Both the position numbers and the translations under genes were made by a program. A DNA stretch of 64,000 nt from the NCBI GenBank assembly GCA_033239005.1, contig BSQZ01000001.1, positions 777,501 through 841,500 on the forward strand, given 5' to 3'. The first letter of the stretch is position 1. The number at the start of each line of letters is the position of its first letter. Positions 29,362 to 41,690 of the stretch are shown here, piece after piece. The stretch is from Lamellibrachia satsuma (Eukaryota > Annelida > Polychaeta > Sabellida > Siboglinidae). The notes below the pieces were generated by a model. It worked only from the letters and a program-made list of their open reading frames with translations, had not been told where the DNA came from and searched no databases.

Positions 29362-29364
29362 GCG
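28885..29364 (+). mobile_element. Dispersed element family C with a (CAGA)n tail
   Basis: The segment contains gagttacccggcgctgcac, an internal inverted repeat (catgtggacgtttgacgtag near 29056 against its near-complement at about 29143-29164), a perfect gttgctatagcaac palindrome near 29115, and tgcgaaactgacggagat directly followed by about 70 bp of CAGA/CATA tetranucleotides. A unique 3' end running into a simple-repeat tail is typical of non-LTR retrotransposons or their non-autonomous derivatives. A partial copy is at 15121-15184. No coding sequence was recognised. Confidence 0.7.
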
Positions 29365-29883
29365 CCACAAACTACTACTATATTCTAGATAGTAAATCTG
29401 GTCCTATTAAACGAGGTGACCATGTGGTCATAGTTCTGAAACGAATTGAAAAGCGGTGCTAATTTAGGCTATTGTGACGTTGTTTTTCCATTTCTAGTTT
29501 TCATATTACGCAATTTTTTTTGCAACGAAACGTTAGATTACACACTATTTCGCGGTTATAGTGCAATGTTTGTGGTGAAATTCGGTCGGATATCCAACCG
29601 AAAAAAAACACACAAAGAACAAATCTATACAGTCATGTCTTGTTTATCCACACACTGTGATTCCCAGTGGTTTTGGCCGGATTAACGAAACGTACGGAAA
29701 CACCATAATTTCGACTATGTTGACAATGTACGTGTAATGTACCATGAAATTGGTATTGTTTTTTTTTATATCCAGTAAGTGACGGGACCTTGAACAAAGA
29801 ACAAACAAAATGTATCTATATTTGTTTGTTTTGGTGCGTTTGCTGGGTGATTTAACAGAAACCGGTAAAGTGAATCATGCTAA

Positions 29884-29970
29884 GTCTTATTCAGCCAACA
29901 CGCTGTCTTATTTGGCCAACACGCTGTCTTATTCGGCCAACACGCTGTCTTATTCGGCCAACACGCTGTC
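29884..29970. repeat. 21-bp minisatellite, 4 copies
   Basis: Unit cttattcggccaacacgctg plus t, with one variable base in the first two copies. Confidence 0.95.
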
Positions 29971-30523
29971 CGGCGGTGTTATTATTAAACGATTAGGCGG
30001 GTCGTTCGACCCACGGTGTTATCTTTAATTTCGGATGAAACGTAATAGTGGTCTACACCCAAATGTACAATGGCGTCGGAGGTGGCTTGACCATCCCATA
30101 GGCGCCGCTCTTACCCACACTGGACACGTCTAAGTGGCCAAGTCACACACCTCTGGCCAAGTCGGTGACGACATGGCGTGTCCAGTCCAATGTCCACACG
30201 CAATGTTGATGTCATGTCGAGCGTCGTGGACATTGTCCACACGTCGCTTTGATGTCCGTGTGTAAGTCGCCACGTCACCACCCCGTCATTACGTCGCTGA
30301 CCACCGCAGCCAGACATCCATCACTTGCGACCAGACAGGACGTCATCAGGCTGACCTCGAGTGGACGATCATCGATCACTGTCACAGACCGTGAGAGAAC
30401 GCATCTGAAGGCGAGACGGTCACTCGTCCGTGACCAACAGAGAGTAATCAACACAGTCGTACGCCTATTTAAATTATTTGAAAAGTTCTATACAAAAATA
30501 TGTGTAACGTTGTCTTATTGTCT

Positions 30524-30623
30524 CCATTCTCAACTGATTTATCCCATCACGAATCCGTTTCGTTGATGTCCAAATGTGTACAGCGTGAATAGTCTATGTA
30601 ACATCCGAAGTCGATTTAATAAA
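30524..30623 (+). repeat. Dispersed repeat family B, copy 2
   Basis: ctcaactgattta, then aatccg.ttcgttgatgtcc, then gtgaatag.ctatgtaacat, then cgatttaataaa, shared with 40502-40602 and, inverted, 45341-45435. Confidence 0.75.
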
Positions 30624-30930
30624 GAAAATTGTATTTTTGTTCAAATGATTGAAAGAGTTTCCTTTAGTCGTTAAATCTGATAAAATAGTGTCAGTTATTG
30701 TCAAAATAGTAGATATCCAAAATTGTAAACACGAATCAATGCAGATCACGGGCGTGATTTCCATCCTCTCGCCGTTCACATGACAAAGTTACGAAATTTC
30801 ACTAAGTGTGAAATTCGTGAGTTCTCAGAGTTTAAATTTTCATTAAACTTAATGTTTGACCAAACATTATGTAATGAAATAGTTTGCCTGATGATTTCAC
30901 AACAAACAACTAGGGCCATTTTCAACACAT

Positions 30931-31216
30931 TTCGTCATCCCTAGTACTTCAGTTCGTCATCCCTAGTACTTCAGTTCGTCATCCCTAGTACCTCAGCTCG
31001 TCATCCCTAGTACCTCAGTTCGTCATCCCTAGTACCTCAGTTCGTCATCCCTAGTACTTCAGTTCGTCATCCCTAGTACCTCAGCTCGTCATCCCTAGTA
31101 CTTCAGTTCGTCATCCCTAGTACTTCAGTTCGTCATCCCTAGTACCTCAGTTCGTCATCCCTAGTACCTCAGTTCGTCATTACTAGTACCTCAGTTCGTC
31201 ATCCCTAGTACTTCAG
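30931..31216. repeat. 22-bp minisatellite, about 13 copies
   Basis: Unit gttcgtcatccctagtacct plus ca, with a recurrent c/t difference in the last part. Copies are nearly identical. Confidence 0.96.
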
Positions 31217-32132
31217 CCCGGCGTGTTTGAACTCGACGATTCGTCCACGAAGAGAACGCAGAAACGTCGAGAACGATTTCAAGAGAAGGACTGCCAAATT
31301 TATATTAACATTTACGTTCTCTAGAATTTCTCATTTGTGGCGTCAAAATCATTGCAATGTGCAGGTAGGTAGTATTTAAATACCATTCAAGTAATCATTA
31401 AACAAAATATATTGTGAAAATGTCAAATTGCGTGCATGCTTGAATATTCACTGAAGCGAAGAGCTTCCTCGGCGCCACCAAGCCACACTGAGTGGCTTGC
31501 GAGGCGCACCCGAGGGACGGGACAGATGGTAGCTCCTCTGTCGACGGGAGCCGCCCGTAACAGTACATTAATTGTAGACGGGCCGTCACTTGACGTTGTG
31601 TAACGCGGCCCCTCGTCGTGACGACGTCGTGCTATCGGTGACAGTCGCTGTTCATGGCGAGCGTCGAGCATCGAGCGCACTTGAGCGAGGGTAAGCCTTG
31701 TTAGGCGATTACTCAAATTACGCGACGCGTTAAGGGGCAAAACAAACAGAGAGGCGGCGAATAAAAGATGCACACTTCATTAATTAGGGTTTAATCAGTC
31801 CCTGCTGACTGATTCCCGACGTCCGAGAACGTCTCCTGTCGCTGGGTGCTAAACGAGGCTTGATCGTCAGCGCACTTACGTGACGACGGCCATAATTAGA
31901 GAAAGCAGAATGATGGAGGAATACTACGTTGTTACTGGTTCGTTTGGCTGGCGAATATCGAAGTTATTGTAACCCGAATACAATATAAAAATCCATAAAA
32001 TCTAAATAAATATCTTTAAAAATATTCTTAAAAAAATTAAATGTTCCAAAATATATATCAAACTCTGTAACCAAATTAAAAACGTATTTAAATAAAAATC
32101 CATGAACAAATATTAATGTATGTACGTACGTG
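31217..32132. other. Gene-free unique stretch
   Basis: No gene recognised. The block at about 31.4-31.95 kb has balanced GC and no repeats and could be regulatory. Confidence 0.4.
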
Positions 32133-32188
32133 CGTGTGTGTGTGCGCGCGCGTGTATGTACGTGCATGTGTGAGTGAGTTCGTGCGTG

Positions 32189-32262
<74 letters not shown>

Positions 32263-32274
32263 GTATAAATATAA

Positions 32275-32361
<87 letters not shown>

Positions 32362-32375
32362 TGTATGTATGTATG

Positions 32376-32460
<85 letters not shown>

Positions 32461-32550
32461 GGACGAACGAACGAACGCATAAATAGGGCGTACATAAATA
32501 CGGCATACATAAATACGGCGTACCTAAATACGGCGTAAATAAATACGGCG
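32133..32550. repeat. Compound microsatellite: TG/CGTG, (TA)n, (GTAT)n, (TA)n, then a 15-bp repeat
   Basis: TA runs at about 32189-32257, 32281-32333 and 32381-32456, with a GTAT block at 32334-32380. From about 32477 a 15-bp unit (aaatacggcgtacat) is repeated about five times with substitutions. Confidence 0.93.
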
Positions 32551-32998
32551 CATACATATTATAAATAGTGTTTATTCAATTATCTTATAACTCAAGAGGC
32601 AATCTCTTTCACGTACATTTAATATCAATATTAATGCTATTTTACAACTGTGGTACTTTTGTACATACATTTCAGTCGTTGTGACACTTCTCGTCAAAAC
32701 CTATTTATATCAGTTTATTTATATCAGCCATGTTTGTCTGGGATTTGTTCGCACATTTTGTATCCAATCCTTGTTTCAATACACTTTGTAATCACATTTG
32801 ATATATGTACATTTTACCTTCTGATATTGAATAAATCAGATAAAATCAAATAAGCACACGCACTTGTTTAAAAATAAACACGTTTACTAACTTTTTTGAG
32901 GAAAATGGAAGGGGTGATGGGAGATATATTTAATATATTATATATAGGAAGCTAAAAGGAAAGGTGCTTACCTCATGCATAACACCAGCCTACGGCCT

Positions 32999-33460
32999 AG
33001 AGACCATGGCGATGACAGAGACCATGGCGATGACAGAGACCATGGCGATGACAGACAAACTACAAGAGAAACTGCAAGTTTGAGGGAATAACTGGGTGAG
33101 GAGAATTGCGGGAGTGAAAAGAATCTGTAAACAAAGAATGGAGGAGCTGAGGGAGGAAGTTGGTGTGAGAGAGTCTCACGAGGAAGCGGGCGAGGAGCCG
33201 GCTAAAGTGGTCAGGACATGTGGAAAGGATGAAGGGGGTACGGTTGACAAAGAGAGCGGATGCGCTTAGAGTGGAGGGTATAGAAGGAGAAGAGGAAGAC
33301 CGAGACCGAGATGGGAGGACTGCGTGAAGAGAGATTTGGCGGGATTGGGAGGGAGTGGAGAATGGGGGCGAGGGATGGGGAAGTGGAGAATAGGGGTGAG
33401 GTATAGGGGAGAGTGGAAATGGGTGAATGAGACGGCAGTGAAACGAACTACTGATGAAGT
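32999..33460 (+). mobile_element. RTE-like retrotransposon C-terminal relic, preceded by an 18-bp triplet repeat
   Basis: In shifting + frames the sequence reads VRRIAGVKRICKQRMEELR, then EEVGVRESHE, and later RRRRGRPRPRWEDCVKRDLA. These are the conserved elements of the C-terminal region of an RTE-type ORF2 found widely in marine invertebrates. At least two frameshifts and one stop break it. At 32999-33055 the word gaccatggcgatgacaga is repeated three times at its 5' edge. Only about 150 codons' worth remain; no reverse transcriptase core is present. Confidence 0.72.
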
Positions 33461-34430
33461 AAAAGGAACATAAATCGACGGACTACATGGATAAAGAGGA
33501 AAGCAACAACATTCACGTTATACAACAGCGGACGTGAATAACAGTATAAACGGCAGCGAGGTTAAGACAGGGTCACCAAGTCCGTTAACCTCGATTTAAA
33601 CAACCGATGGAAATCGGACGACGGTCGATAAACAAAGCACCGTTGTTGCGTGATCCCCGTTCTACCTAAACCAGTCACCAATCCGAACCCTTCAATAAAC
33701 CGTAATTGTAGATGCAAACAAGTCGATTGAGTCGACACCGGGTCAGTCAGTGTGGCCGAGAACGCCATTAGAGGCCACGCAAGCTTATTCAAATGTGCGT
33801 CGAGCCGCCATTGCGACAATTAGGCTCACATAATGAAGCGGAAATTCAGCACAAATTCTTGGCGCGAAATCACTTAATTGTGTTGTGCCGGTTCGATCCG
33901 AAACGGCAGACAATATTGCATTATCGGTAACACTGCGCGTAAAAACAACGTTACTTGCTGCTGATTATTTGATTTTACTGCAGATCTGCCTCTGAATGGA
34001 ATCAGCGGCGATTTAATTAAAGAAAAGTAACGCTTCACGCGGTCGTAACAAAGACACCTGCAACTGTATTATGGCGCCCTCTTCGCCGGTACTTATTTTG
34101 TCCGCTGGGACTGCTTAATCCACTGACACGCATGCGTTACAACATTTGCATAAATCATTACACTGAGACACAGACACTGCAGTGGACGAAATAGTTTACA
34201 CAAAAAGTTCATAAACTGAAGGATATATTGAATTTAACAACTTTAGTAGTAGTGCAGCGCATCTGTCGTAGGCGGTTACACCAACATGGCAAAGTTGTCG
34301 TCTGCGCGCGAACGCTTGTTTGAAACGGAGCAACTAAGTTACATTGCTACTGACTCGCCTGTTGAAATCTTGTTACAAACACAATCGCGGGCTCTCGCCA
34401 AGCAAACAGTTAACTCGCTTGTGTCTCTCC
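33461..34430. other. Gene-free unique stretch
   Basis: No gene recognised. 33.55-34.1 kb is mixed-GC and repeat-free. A ggttcgatcc word near 33890 resembles a tRNA B box but lacks a matching T stem. Confidence 0.4.
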
Positions 34431-34698
<268 letters not shown>

Positions 34699-35317
34699 GC
34701 TTATTGACTTTGCAATGCATATTTTGACAATCTTAATTTCGAATCAATGCTGCACGCAATAGTGTTCTTTCCGCACAAAAGGAGTGTCGATATTTGCCAG
34801 CATTAACTAATATGCAATGCCCTTTGAAAAAAGCACACGCGTTACATGACTCCACTTTCTAAATCAGCAAGCGTAGCCTATGATTAGCGCCCTTTTTCGA
34901 CCAGGTCGTAACCATTTAACCGGAACTGTTGTAATGATATGCAAATTGGCAACAATCTGCATAGAAAAAAGGGAAGCGAAAAGAAAGCGAGCAGACGACA
35001 GGGGCCCGGTTGGCTGTCTGGCTAGTGCGACCTGCGCGCGGACAGTTGGTGACGGGGACATCCATTAGGACGGTGCATTTGGAAACCATTGCTAGATTCG
35101 TCATCACGCTATACCGTCATTGATCGTGATTGTTTAATTTCCATTGTTTTTACCGTGCACGTTTCTCACATTGTTTTCAGCGCTTTAGTTATGTCCCCGC
35201 TTCGTCTCCAGCTTGTCTTGTCGGCGTAGCACGAAACACACACAAAAACAGTATAGTGGTTTATCAATGGCGCGCCGATTTGTCATGGAAGTTGTCTAGT
35301 TCAGACGACAACCAGAA
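34699..35317. other. Gene-free unique stretch
   Basis: No gene, repeat family or RNA gene recognised. Confidence 0.4.
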
Positions 35318-35720
35318 AGAAAGTAACACGAGAAAAGAAACGGAAAGAAAGAAACCTTGAAAGAAATATACACCCGAAAGAAACACACCTGATTTGTGGG
35401 GTAAGAGAAATAAATCATTCTGTTCGCAATCAAGGAAGCCACTGGGATCATTGTTAGAACACGTACCAGAGAAATCAACAACACCACCTTGGTCATTATG
35501 ATGCCATCGCAGCAGATGTCATTCTACTAATTATTTTTTTTTTAATCATGAAACGCCTTTAGATTATAATGTAAATCAATGGAGCAAATAACATTTTGAT
35601 CAATACATATTATACACATAACTTTCAAAACAAACTATATTGTAAAAATAAGTACTTTTATAATGATAAAAAGGTAATATACCAATCAAAATAACCTGAT
35701 GCTTTTTGTTCGTTAGTTTA
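35318..35720 (+). repeat. Dispersed repeat family A, copy 2
   Basis: It parallels 2676-3093 from the gtaac/gaaaagaa start to the ctttttgtt.gttag end, with substitutions and small indels throughout. Confidence 0.7.
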
Positions 35721-35877
35721 TTTCCTGTTATTTTTCCTTTATTTCCCCCCGTTACATTTACTTTCTTTCCTAAATTCAGTACAGACAATATCTCGAAGAA
35801 CAAAACGCAAATAACTAAAATAACATGCAAAAAACCCACTGTATACGATACCATCACGTACAACTCTCTTCTGAACG

Positions 35878-35976
35878 TATTTAGCCTATCGCGAATTAGG
35901 TTCGTTGATGTTCACATCTCTAGACTGTAGTGCGTGAATATAGTTTACGTAATACGCGCAGCTGGTGTATAAAAGA
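35878..35976 (+). repeat. Dispersed repeat family B, copy 3
   Basis: tatttagcctatcgcgaatt, then aggttcgttgatgttcaca, then gcgtgaatatagtttacgta, then cgcgcagctggtgtataaaa. Closest to the copies at 9130 and 38900. Confidence 0.7.
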
Positions 35977-36623
35977 CTGCATCCTTGTTGATTTTGATCG
36001 TTAGATCTGATAACTTGCTTCGCCAAATTTTGTCTGGAACCGGTCAAAAATTATTTGATAGTTTCTTATTTAATAGTTTATCCGATGGTTTCACCAAAAC
36101 TAAGTAAAACTTTTGCAAATAAAATGAACTAAATCCTTAGCGAATGACACACCAATGACACATAAAAAATTGAAATGCTATGACATACAGCAAAAGAACC
36201 TCGTGAACCATTCGTCGTATGGTTATTACCTAAGGCAGAGCCAGAACAACGTCGACATGAACTGTGTCCCAATTGCCGCGTCAACCAAAGAATTCTTGCT
36301 AAGAAATTGCTCTGTTCGACAAATGTTGCTTTCTCCGTTGTTTCGAACCGCAAATGAACGGTACATACATCGTCAATTAACACACATTCATAATCGTAAT
36401 GCTTCTAACACTAACACCAACGAGTACAATCAGTGGTTTGTTTTGCGAGGGGCACTGTGCAACACTAACACAATATCGTGCATGTTATATAGGCATTTGT
36501 TATATTTAATAAGACTTATTAAATATATATGCATGTGACGTTTCGTTGGAAAAAAATATTAATTAATTAATTATATGTAATAATTTATTTTGTATTAATT
36601 GAACAGTGTCTTTATCGATAGGA

Positions 36624-36624
<1 letters not shown>
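35977..36624. other. Gene-free AT-rich stretch
   Basis: No gene recognised. A 127-codon open frame at 36155-36538 (+) has no domain that I recognise and no sign of selection; treated as chance. Confidence 0.35.
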
Positions 36625-36674
<50 letters not shown>

Positions 36675-36702
36675 TGCGTGCGCGTGCGCGTGCGTGTGTG
36701 TG
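36625..36702. repeat. (TG)n/(CGTG)n microsatellite
   Basis: TG run followed by CGTG/CGCG tetranucleotides. Confidence 0.97.
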
Positions 36703-36769
36703 CATACACACACACATATAATATATATATGCAAACAATTGCCACATGTAATTTTTTATGCTGTTTTGT

Positions 36770-37165
36770 CATACGTGTCATTTGCCGTGCTGTGATTTTG
36801 TATTGTTTAGTCATACGCGTCATTTACAGTGTTGCGGTTTTATATTGTTTGCCATACGTGTCATTTGCCGTGTTGTGATTTTGTATTGTTTAGTCATACG
36901 TGTCATTTACAGTGTTGTGGTTTTGTATTGTTTGCCATACGTGTAATTTGCCGTGTGGTGATTTTGTATTGTTTAGTCATACGTGTCATTTGTAGTGTTG
37001 TGGTTTTGTATTGTTTGCCATACGAGTCATTTGCCGTGTTGTGATTTTGTATTGTTTTGTCATACGTGTCATTTGCAGTATTGCGGTTTTGTATTGTTTT
37101 GTCATACGTGTCATTGTAGCGTTTCGTTTTTAGCGTTGTTTTGTCATACGTGTCATTTGTGGTTG
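36770..37165. repeat. Dimeric higher-order minisatellite (about 83 bp = 42 + 41)
   Basis: Every unit begins with catacgtgtcattt. Two unit types alternate: type A continues gccgtgttgtgattttgtat and ends in tttagt; type B continues acagtgttgtggttttgtat and ends in tttgc. The order A-B-A-B-A-B-A-B is followed by two decayed units. Alternation shows that the dimer, not the monomer, was the amplified unit. Confidence 0.9.
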
Positions 37166-40100
37166 TGAGAGTTTTCCCTGTATGCAATTGTTTGTCGTAG
37201 GAATTGCTTGTTTCAATATTGCTGTCCTAAATAGTGTGTTGCCTCTCCAATAACAACGTGATGTATATTTGATTACATTAGGATTCGACTATAACAGCGA
37301 TACGTTTTTTCTGCATACAAGAATTTGTTTAGCTTTTAAAGGAATCTGCATATAACTTAGATTATTTAATTATGGACCACCGTGTAACGGTGTGCAGCTT
37401 AAACGTGATAACGAAATCAGGTGGAATTAACCACCCAAGTTAGGCAGCACAATGTACTGGACACTGTCTAGATTGTTTGGAAACTAAAATGTGAATAAAC
37501 AATACTGTGTCATTGAAGCAGGTTCTTGCACCTTACACTGCAATCTGCGTCAAGGCTAAACTATCGACTTCCGCGATGTACGCTAACAATAGGCAAAGCG
37601 TACTTATAATTGGCGTTATATAATAGAGGACAAGCCTCAACCTTTGACCAACACTAAGTGTTACACTAAATGGATAATTATTACAGAAATTGCCCCAGCA
37701 AATGCGCACAAACCACAGAACCTTTGCATCAGCCGAATAATGGGCTGTTTGGAGTAAACCACTTCAGACTTGAGCCTTGAACCATTTAGCGCCATCTGGC
37801 GAGTTTGGTGTTATCATATATACCGTTTTACGGTTCTGTTACTATATATAGGTGTTGCTTTCCTTCATCGTTCCAAAATGTATTCACGTACAGAAGCCGC
37901 AACAGTTCGGCACAGCTTGTCTTGTCAACTTTATCCCAATCTTCTGCATGCAACGCGTTCTGGCTTGTCACGATTAGTAGTTACGTTGACGCAGGCTTGG
38001 TTATGTTTTTACATAACCACCGTTATTCGAGATGTAATCATAGCGATAAGCGCGGTTAAATAGCGTTCGACTATAGGATGATTGGTACGTAAGCTTTGAA
38101 GTACTTTATCGGTAGTCGAACGCTGGGAAGCGCGCGTATAAGTGCCTAGATCTTTATCAGTTGACCTGTGAGTCAAAACGTGACGCCTTTCACAACGCTG
38201 ATGAGATTCCCGATTGCCAACTGTCACTGATGAAAGCGCCTCGCCGACTGCCCAATCACACGTGTAGTCAGCGCAGGCGGTACCCTTTGTTGACATCTGT
38301 GGGCCGTTCTGGCTCTGCTATGGGCAAGGACAGAAATCAAACAAACACGGTATTTATAATTAATAAGCTGTAAGCCACTTCTCTGTTTAATAAAACAAAT
38401 TACACTGTTTTACATACATTGGCTAGGGACACGCCGTTTTGGTAACAAAGGAATTCTGTTATCATAAAAACGACCGCAGTATTACCAGCGGCAACATGTC
38501 ATTTATCCTTTTATTTGTTACAAGGCTACTCATTATGTAGTTGTTTGTATTGATACAGTTATCACAGAGACTGTACACCTCTTGTTCCAAGCTGTGTATC
38601 AACAAAAGCGTCACGTAAATATTGTGGACCGGTGCAACATCTGTTAAAGTTGCATTCTCAAGTCGATGTTTCTCTCGTCTCGTTTCAGACACATTTTGAG
38701 AAAAATCGAACCCATCTAGTATCCACTACGACATTCCAGCTCGTTTGTGCAAATTATTATATACTTTTGAAGAAAACATGGGACCTGTATATTATTCGAA
38801 GCGAAAACAGGGCAAAAGTAGTGACGCAGTTTGTGTTTAAATATGTCGGCTTAATACGCAATAACTATTGTGAGTTACCCGATCTAACGACCAAGGTCAT
38901 TTGTTTTGATCATTTTAGCCAAGGTACGGGCCCTTTTTAAACCGACTGCGCATATGACTTAAATTATTCGCAACCACAAATTGGAAAATCAACGAACACT
39001 TTGATCTCGATGGATCAAATTAATGACTGAGAATGCAGCTTTAATAAAAGCCACATTTACATTTGACCGTCAGTCACTTTTAGTCTCTACGTGGCATTCG
39101 CCAGTTCACGCACATTTCAAATTACCTAACAATGAACGTTGTCATAGAAGATGGAAAGAGGCTAGAATACGAAAAGAAACCTACTTTAATTAAATAAACG
39201 GGCGCCTTGAGAATTAGTTTATAATACTAGTGTATCACGAATTTTATTAATTAAAATTTAAACTAATCATCTCCTTTGATGCATCCACAACAGTCACTTG
39301 GTATACATAATGATAAAAATATGACGGAGAATTCGTTTTCAAATAAGTGTAAAATTAATTGAGTAATAATCTTTGACAAAATACAGCACTTTATATTAAG
39401 TATGTGTGACAGGAAAGAACAGTTTTAGTAACAGAATGAAGATTCATCCGGTGATTGTTTTGACGCACACTTTTTAACGAATAGTGTATATTTTGTATTT
39501 CGAGTTTCGACCACGTTCTTGGAACGTTTGGCGTAGTGTGTTGTATGATCACAATGATTAATGATATATGGCGCCACCAAAGTATGTTTTCGTGATGTGA
39601 CTTACCTGTGCTGTATAAACGTAGGTTTATAGTATGAGACATGCCTCTCAAAAACCTGTTTTGAAAGTGCTCATTTTACCAAAATTATATGTAATATCAT
39701 GCGTTATTTGTCTAGTATATGGCAAACTGTTGTGACATGTGAAATATGCATGTGCTAGCTAGTGACACAAGGTGAGGTGTGACATGCACTGCATTTAATC
39801 AGTATACATTAGACAGATGAACTGAGCTTATTGTGTTATACTCAAATGATGACCAGTGATGACCAGTGATGACCAGTGCAGCGAGCTGTCGGAAAGAACG
39901 TTGAGGTAATATTAACATTTGTCTTTGACATTGTTGTCATTTATGTGCATGTTGTGTGAAACAGAGAAGTATCAACTATATATGAGTATTGCGTAATATT
40001 TCTAAAAGTGTTGTTTGCAACAATATTAGTAGTTCTTTGCAGTTGATCAATAAATGATGTGTTGACATGTAAATTTGAAATTATTACATACTTTATTATC

Positions 40101-40501
40101 GTATACAATACATGTATCAAGATATACATGTGTGCTTGTATTAGGCTATTGTATACGTGAATGTGTTCTTGTTAGATGCAAGATACTATACTCGAAAGTG
40201 TTTTATATAATGTTTTATATAATGGATGCAAATTATTTTGTTACTAGTTTGTATCTTTGCAAGGTTTTTTGTTTCTGTTTGGTTTTGTCTTGTTTTGTCT
40301 TGTTGTGACGGAGAAAAATAGAAGAATCGGCCTGGTTTTCATTCTGACAAGTAAATAAAGCGATTGACTCTCACACCCGTCTTTTTTTGTTTTAACCGGT
40401 CCTTCAGTGGACCGGGACCGAACATCCCGGTCGCCGAACTATCGTGGTACCCCCCCCCCGCCCCACGAGATAGCGTCTCGTGACAACAACGTTTGTCAAA
40501 A
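37166..40501. other. Gene-free stretch
   Basis: No gene recognised. It includes a 12-bp inverted repeat agcgttcgacta at 38062-38073 with its complement at 38113-38124 (39-nt loop), an 11-bp tandem triplet (gatgaccagtg) at about 39848-39880, and one partial family B repeat. Otherwise AT-rich unique DNA. Confidence 0.45.
38900..38975 (-). repeat. Dispersed repeat family B, partial copy 4
   Basis: The complement reads tttaagtcatatgcgcagtc, then ggttta and later cttggctaaaat, matching 9188-9245. Confidence 0.65.
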
Positions 40502-40602
40502 TTCCATCCTCAACTGATTTAGCCTGTCGCAAATCCGGTTCATTTGTCTCTAAATGTGTAGTGTCTGAATAGTTTATGTAACATCCGTAGTCGATTTAAT
40601 AA
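40502..40602 (+). repeat. Dispersed repeat family B, copy 5
   Basis: ctcaactgatttagcctgtc, then gcaaatccggttcat, then gtgtctgaatagtttatgta, then agtcgatttaataa. Confidence 0.75.
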
Positions 40603-40978
40603 TCTATCTGCACTATCTGTAATCATTGTATATATGTTTATGTCTGTAATAATGAGCAAATTTTATGTATATTAAGAGATCAGTCTTATAGTTTCAGAAA
40701 TGTGATTATCTACTGATCATTACAGGTGGTGCCGCTGTAAATCTTCGCGGGTTTCTCAGGGATCACCTGTTGCGTTACACTTCTTTATACCCAAGAAAAT
40801 GTATGTATTGCTGCAACCGAATAAACATTATTATTATTACGAAGGAACTGGTGTGGTCGTTTGATGCTGATTACGTAAATCAGAACAATCACAGAAAACA
40901 CGCAAAGCGTTCGAACAATCGCGTGTCTGAGCCAACACGCTTACTCGATGGCGTTCGAAATGATTCAAACGTCAACTA

Positions 40979-41101
40979 GATTCTCAGAACGAGGCAGTCG
41001 TGTGTTGATATATCACGGTAAAATACTCTATGCCAATCAGGTAGTCGCATTACCGTGATACATCCATCCAAATAATGCACGGCTGTCTCATTCTGAGAAT
41101 C
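40979..41101. repeat. Imperfect foldback (terminal inverted repeat about 43-52 bp)
   Basis: gattctcagaacgaggcagt at the left end matches the complement of the right end (gattctcagaatgagacagc), and tatcacggtaa matches again closer to the centre, with a several-base length difference between arms. The element is 123 bp with a loop of about 25 bp, so it looks like a small MITE or foldback relic. No target-site duplication is clear. Confidence 0.8.
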
Positions 41102-41197
41102 CTATATGTTAAGCATGTTAAGTGCAGATATGGTAGCGGCAATTCATATTTTGATTTCCGTTACGAATCTTGCAGCTTTCATCAATGTTGAGCCAAG

Positions 41198-41690
41198 CTA
41201 TTTGAAAGGGAAACGCTCTCCAGTTTTCACCCATGTATTGTTACTGCTGGTTTTTCGCCCTTGTGCAACAAGATCAACGTCGTCAGCGAATCTCAAGTTG
41301 GTAATAGTTCTCCGTTCGACCACCGCTCGAAACCATATAAAGCATCTGACGTTCTTCTCAAGGAAGACGAATACTGTTGGCGAATGTAGTCGATCTTGCC
41401 GGACTCCTACTATACTTGTGTATGGAGCCACTCACGGACCTGATTGTGATGCTTTATACGGTGTTAGAATTTCGTAAGCACAACACACTATTCATCCTGC
41501 CAAACACAATCAAACTCCTTCTTGAAATCGACGAAGCTGCAGGTGGTATCTCAGTCAGAATGCGGAGATTAAAGATGTACCCCGCTGTGCGGCGTCTTCT
41601 CTCTCTAAAGCCAAACTGCTCTCGGCAATGATCTTTTCTGCCTGATAACGGAGTATGTTTTGTATAATAATATGGTTTTGATTTGATTTG
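41198..41690 (-). pseudogene. Decayed RTE-type reverse transcriptase
   Basis: On the - strand, in several frames, conserved blocks appear in the correct order: EQFGFRERRRRTAGYIFNLRIL (about 41560-41630, with the GFR motif), FVDFKKEFDCVW (RT motif with the catalytic-type FVDF), GVRQDRLHSPTVFVFLE, and RTITNLRFADDVDLVAQ (the FADD box). They correspond to blocks of the better-preserved element at 58950-60374. Frameshifts, a deletion between blocks, and a stop make it non-functional. The 5' and 3' ends are not resolved. Confidence 0.85.

Noticed and set aside
29281..29364. Regular CAGA repeats as a possible CRISPR-like array
   Set aside because: Plain tetranucleotide repeat with no spacers. No CRISPR array is present in the window.
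33885..33900. tRNA-like B box (ggttcgatcc)
   Set aside because: The flanking bases do not form a T stem, and no A box, anticodon arm or acceptor stem fits upstream.
40440..40470. C-run with neighbouring GC hairpins resembling a terminator
   Set aside because: The sequence is eukaryotic, so intrinsic bacterial-type termination is not expected. No transcript evidence.
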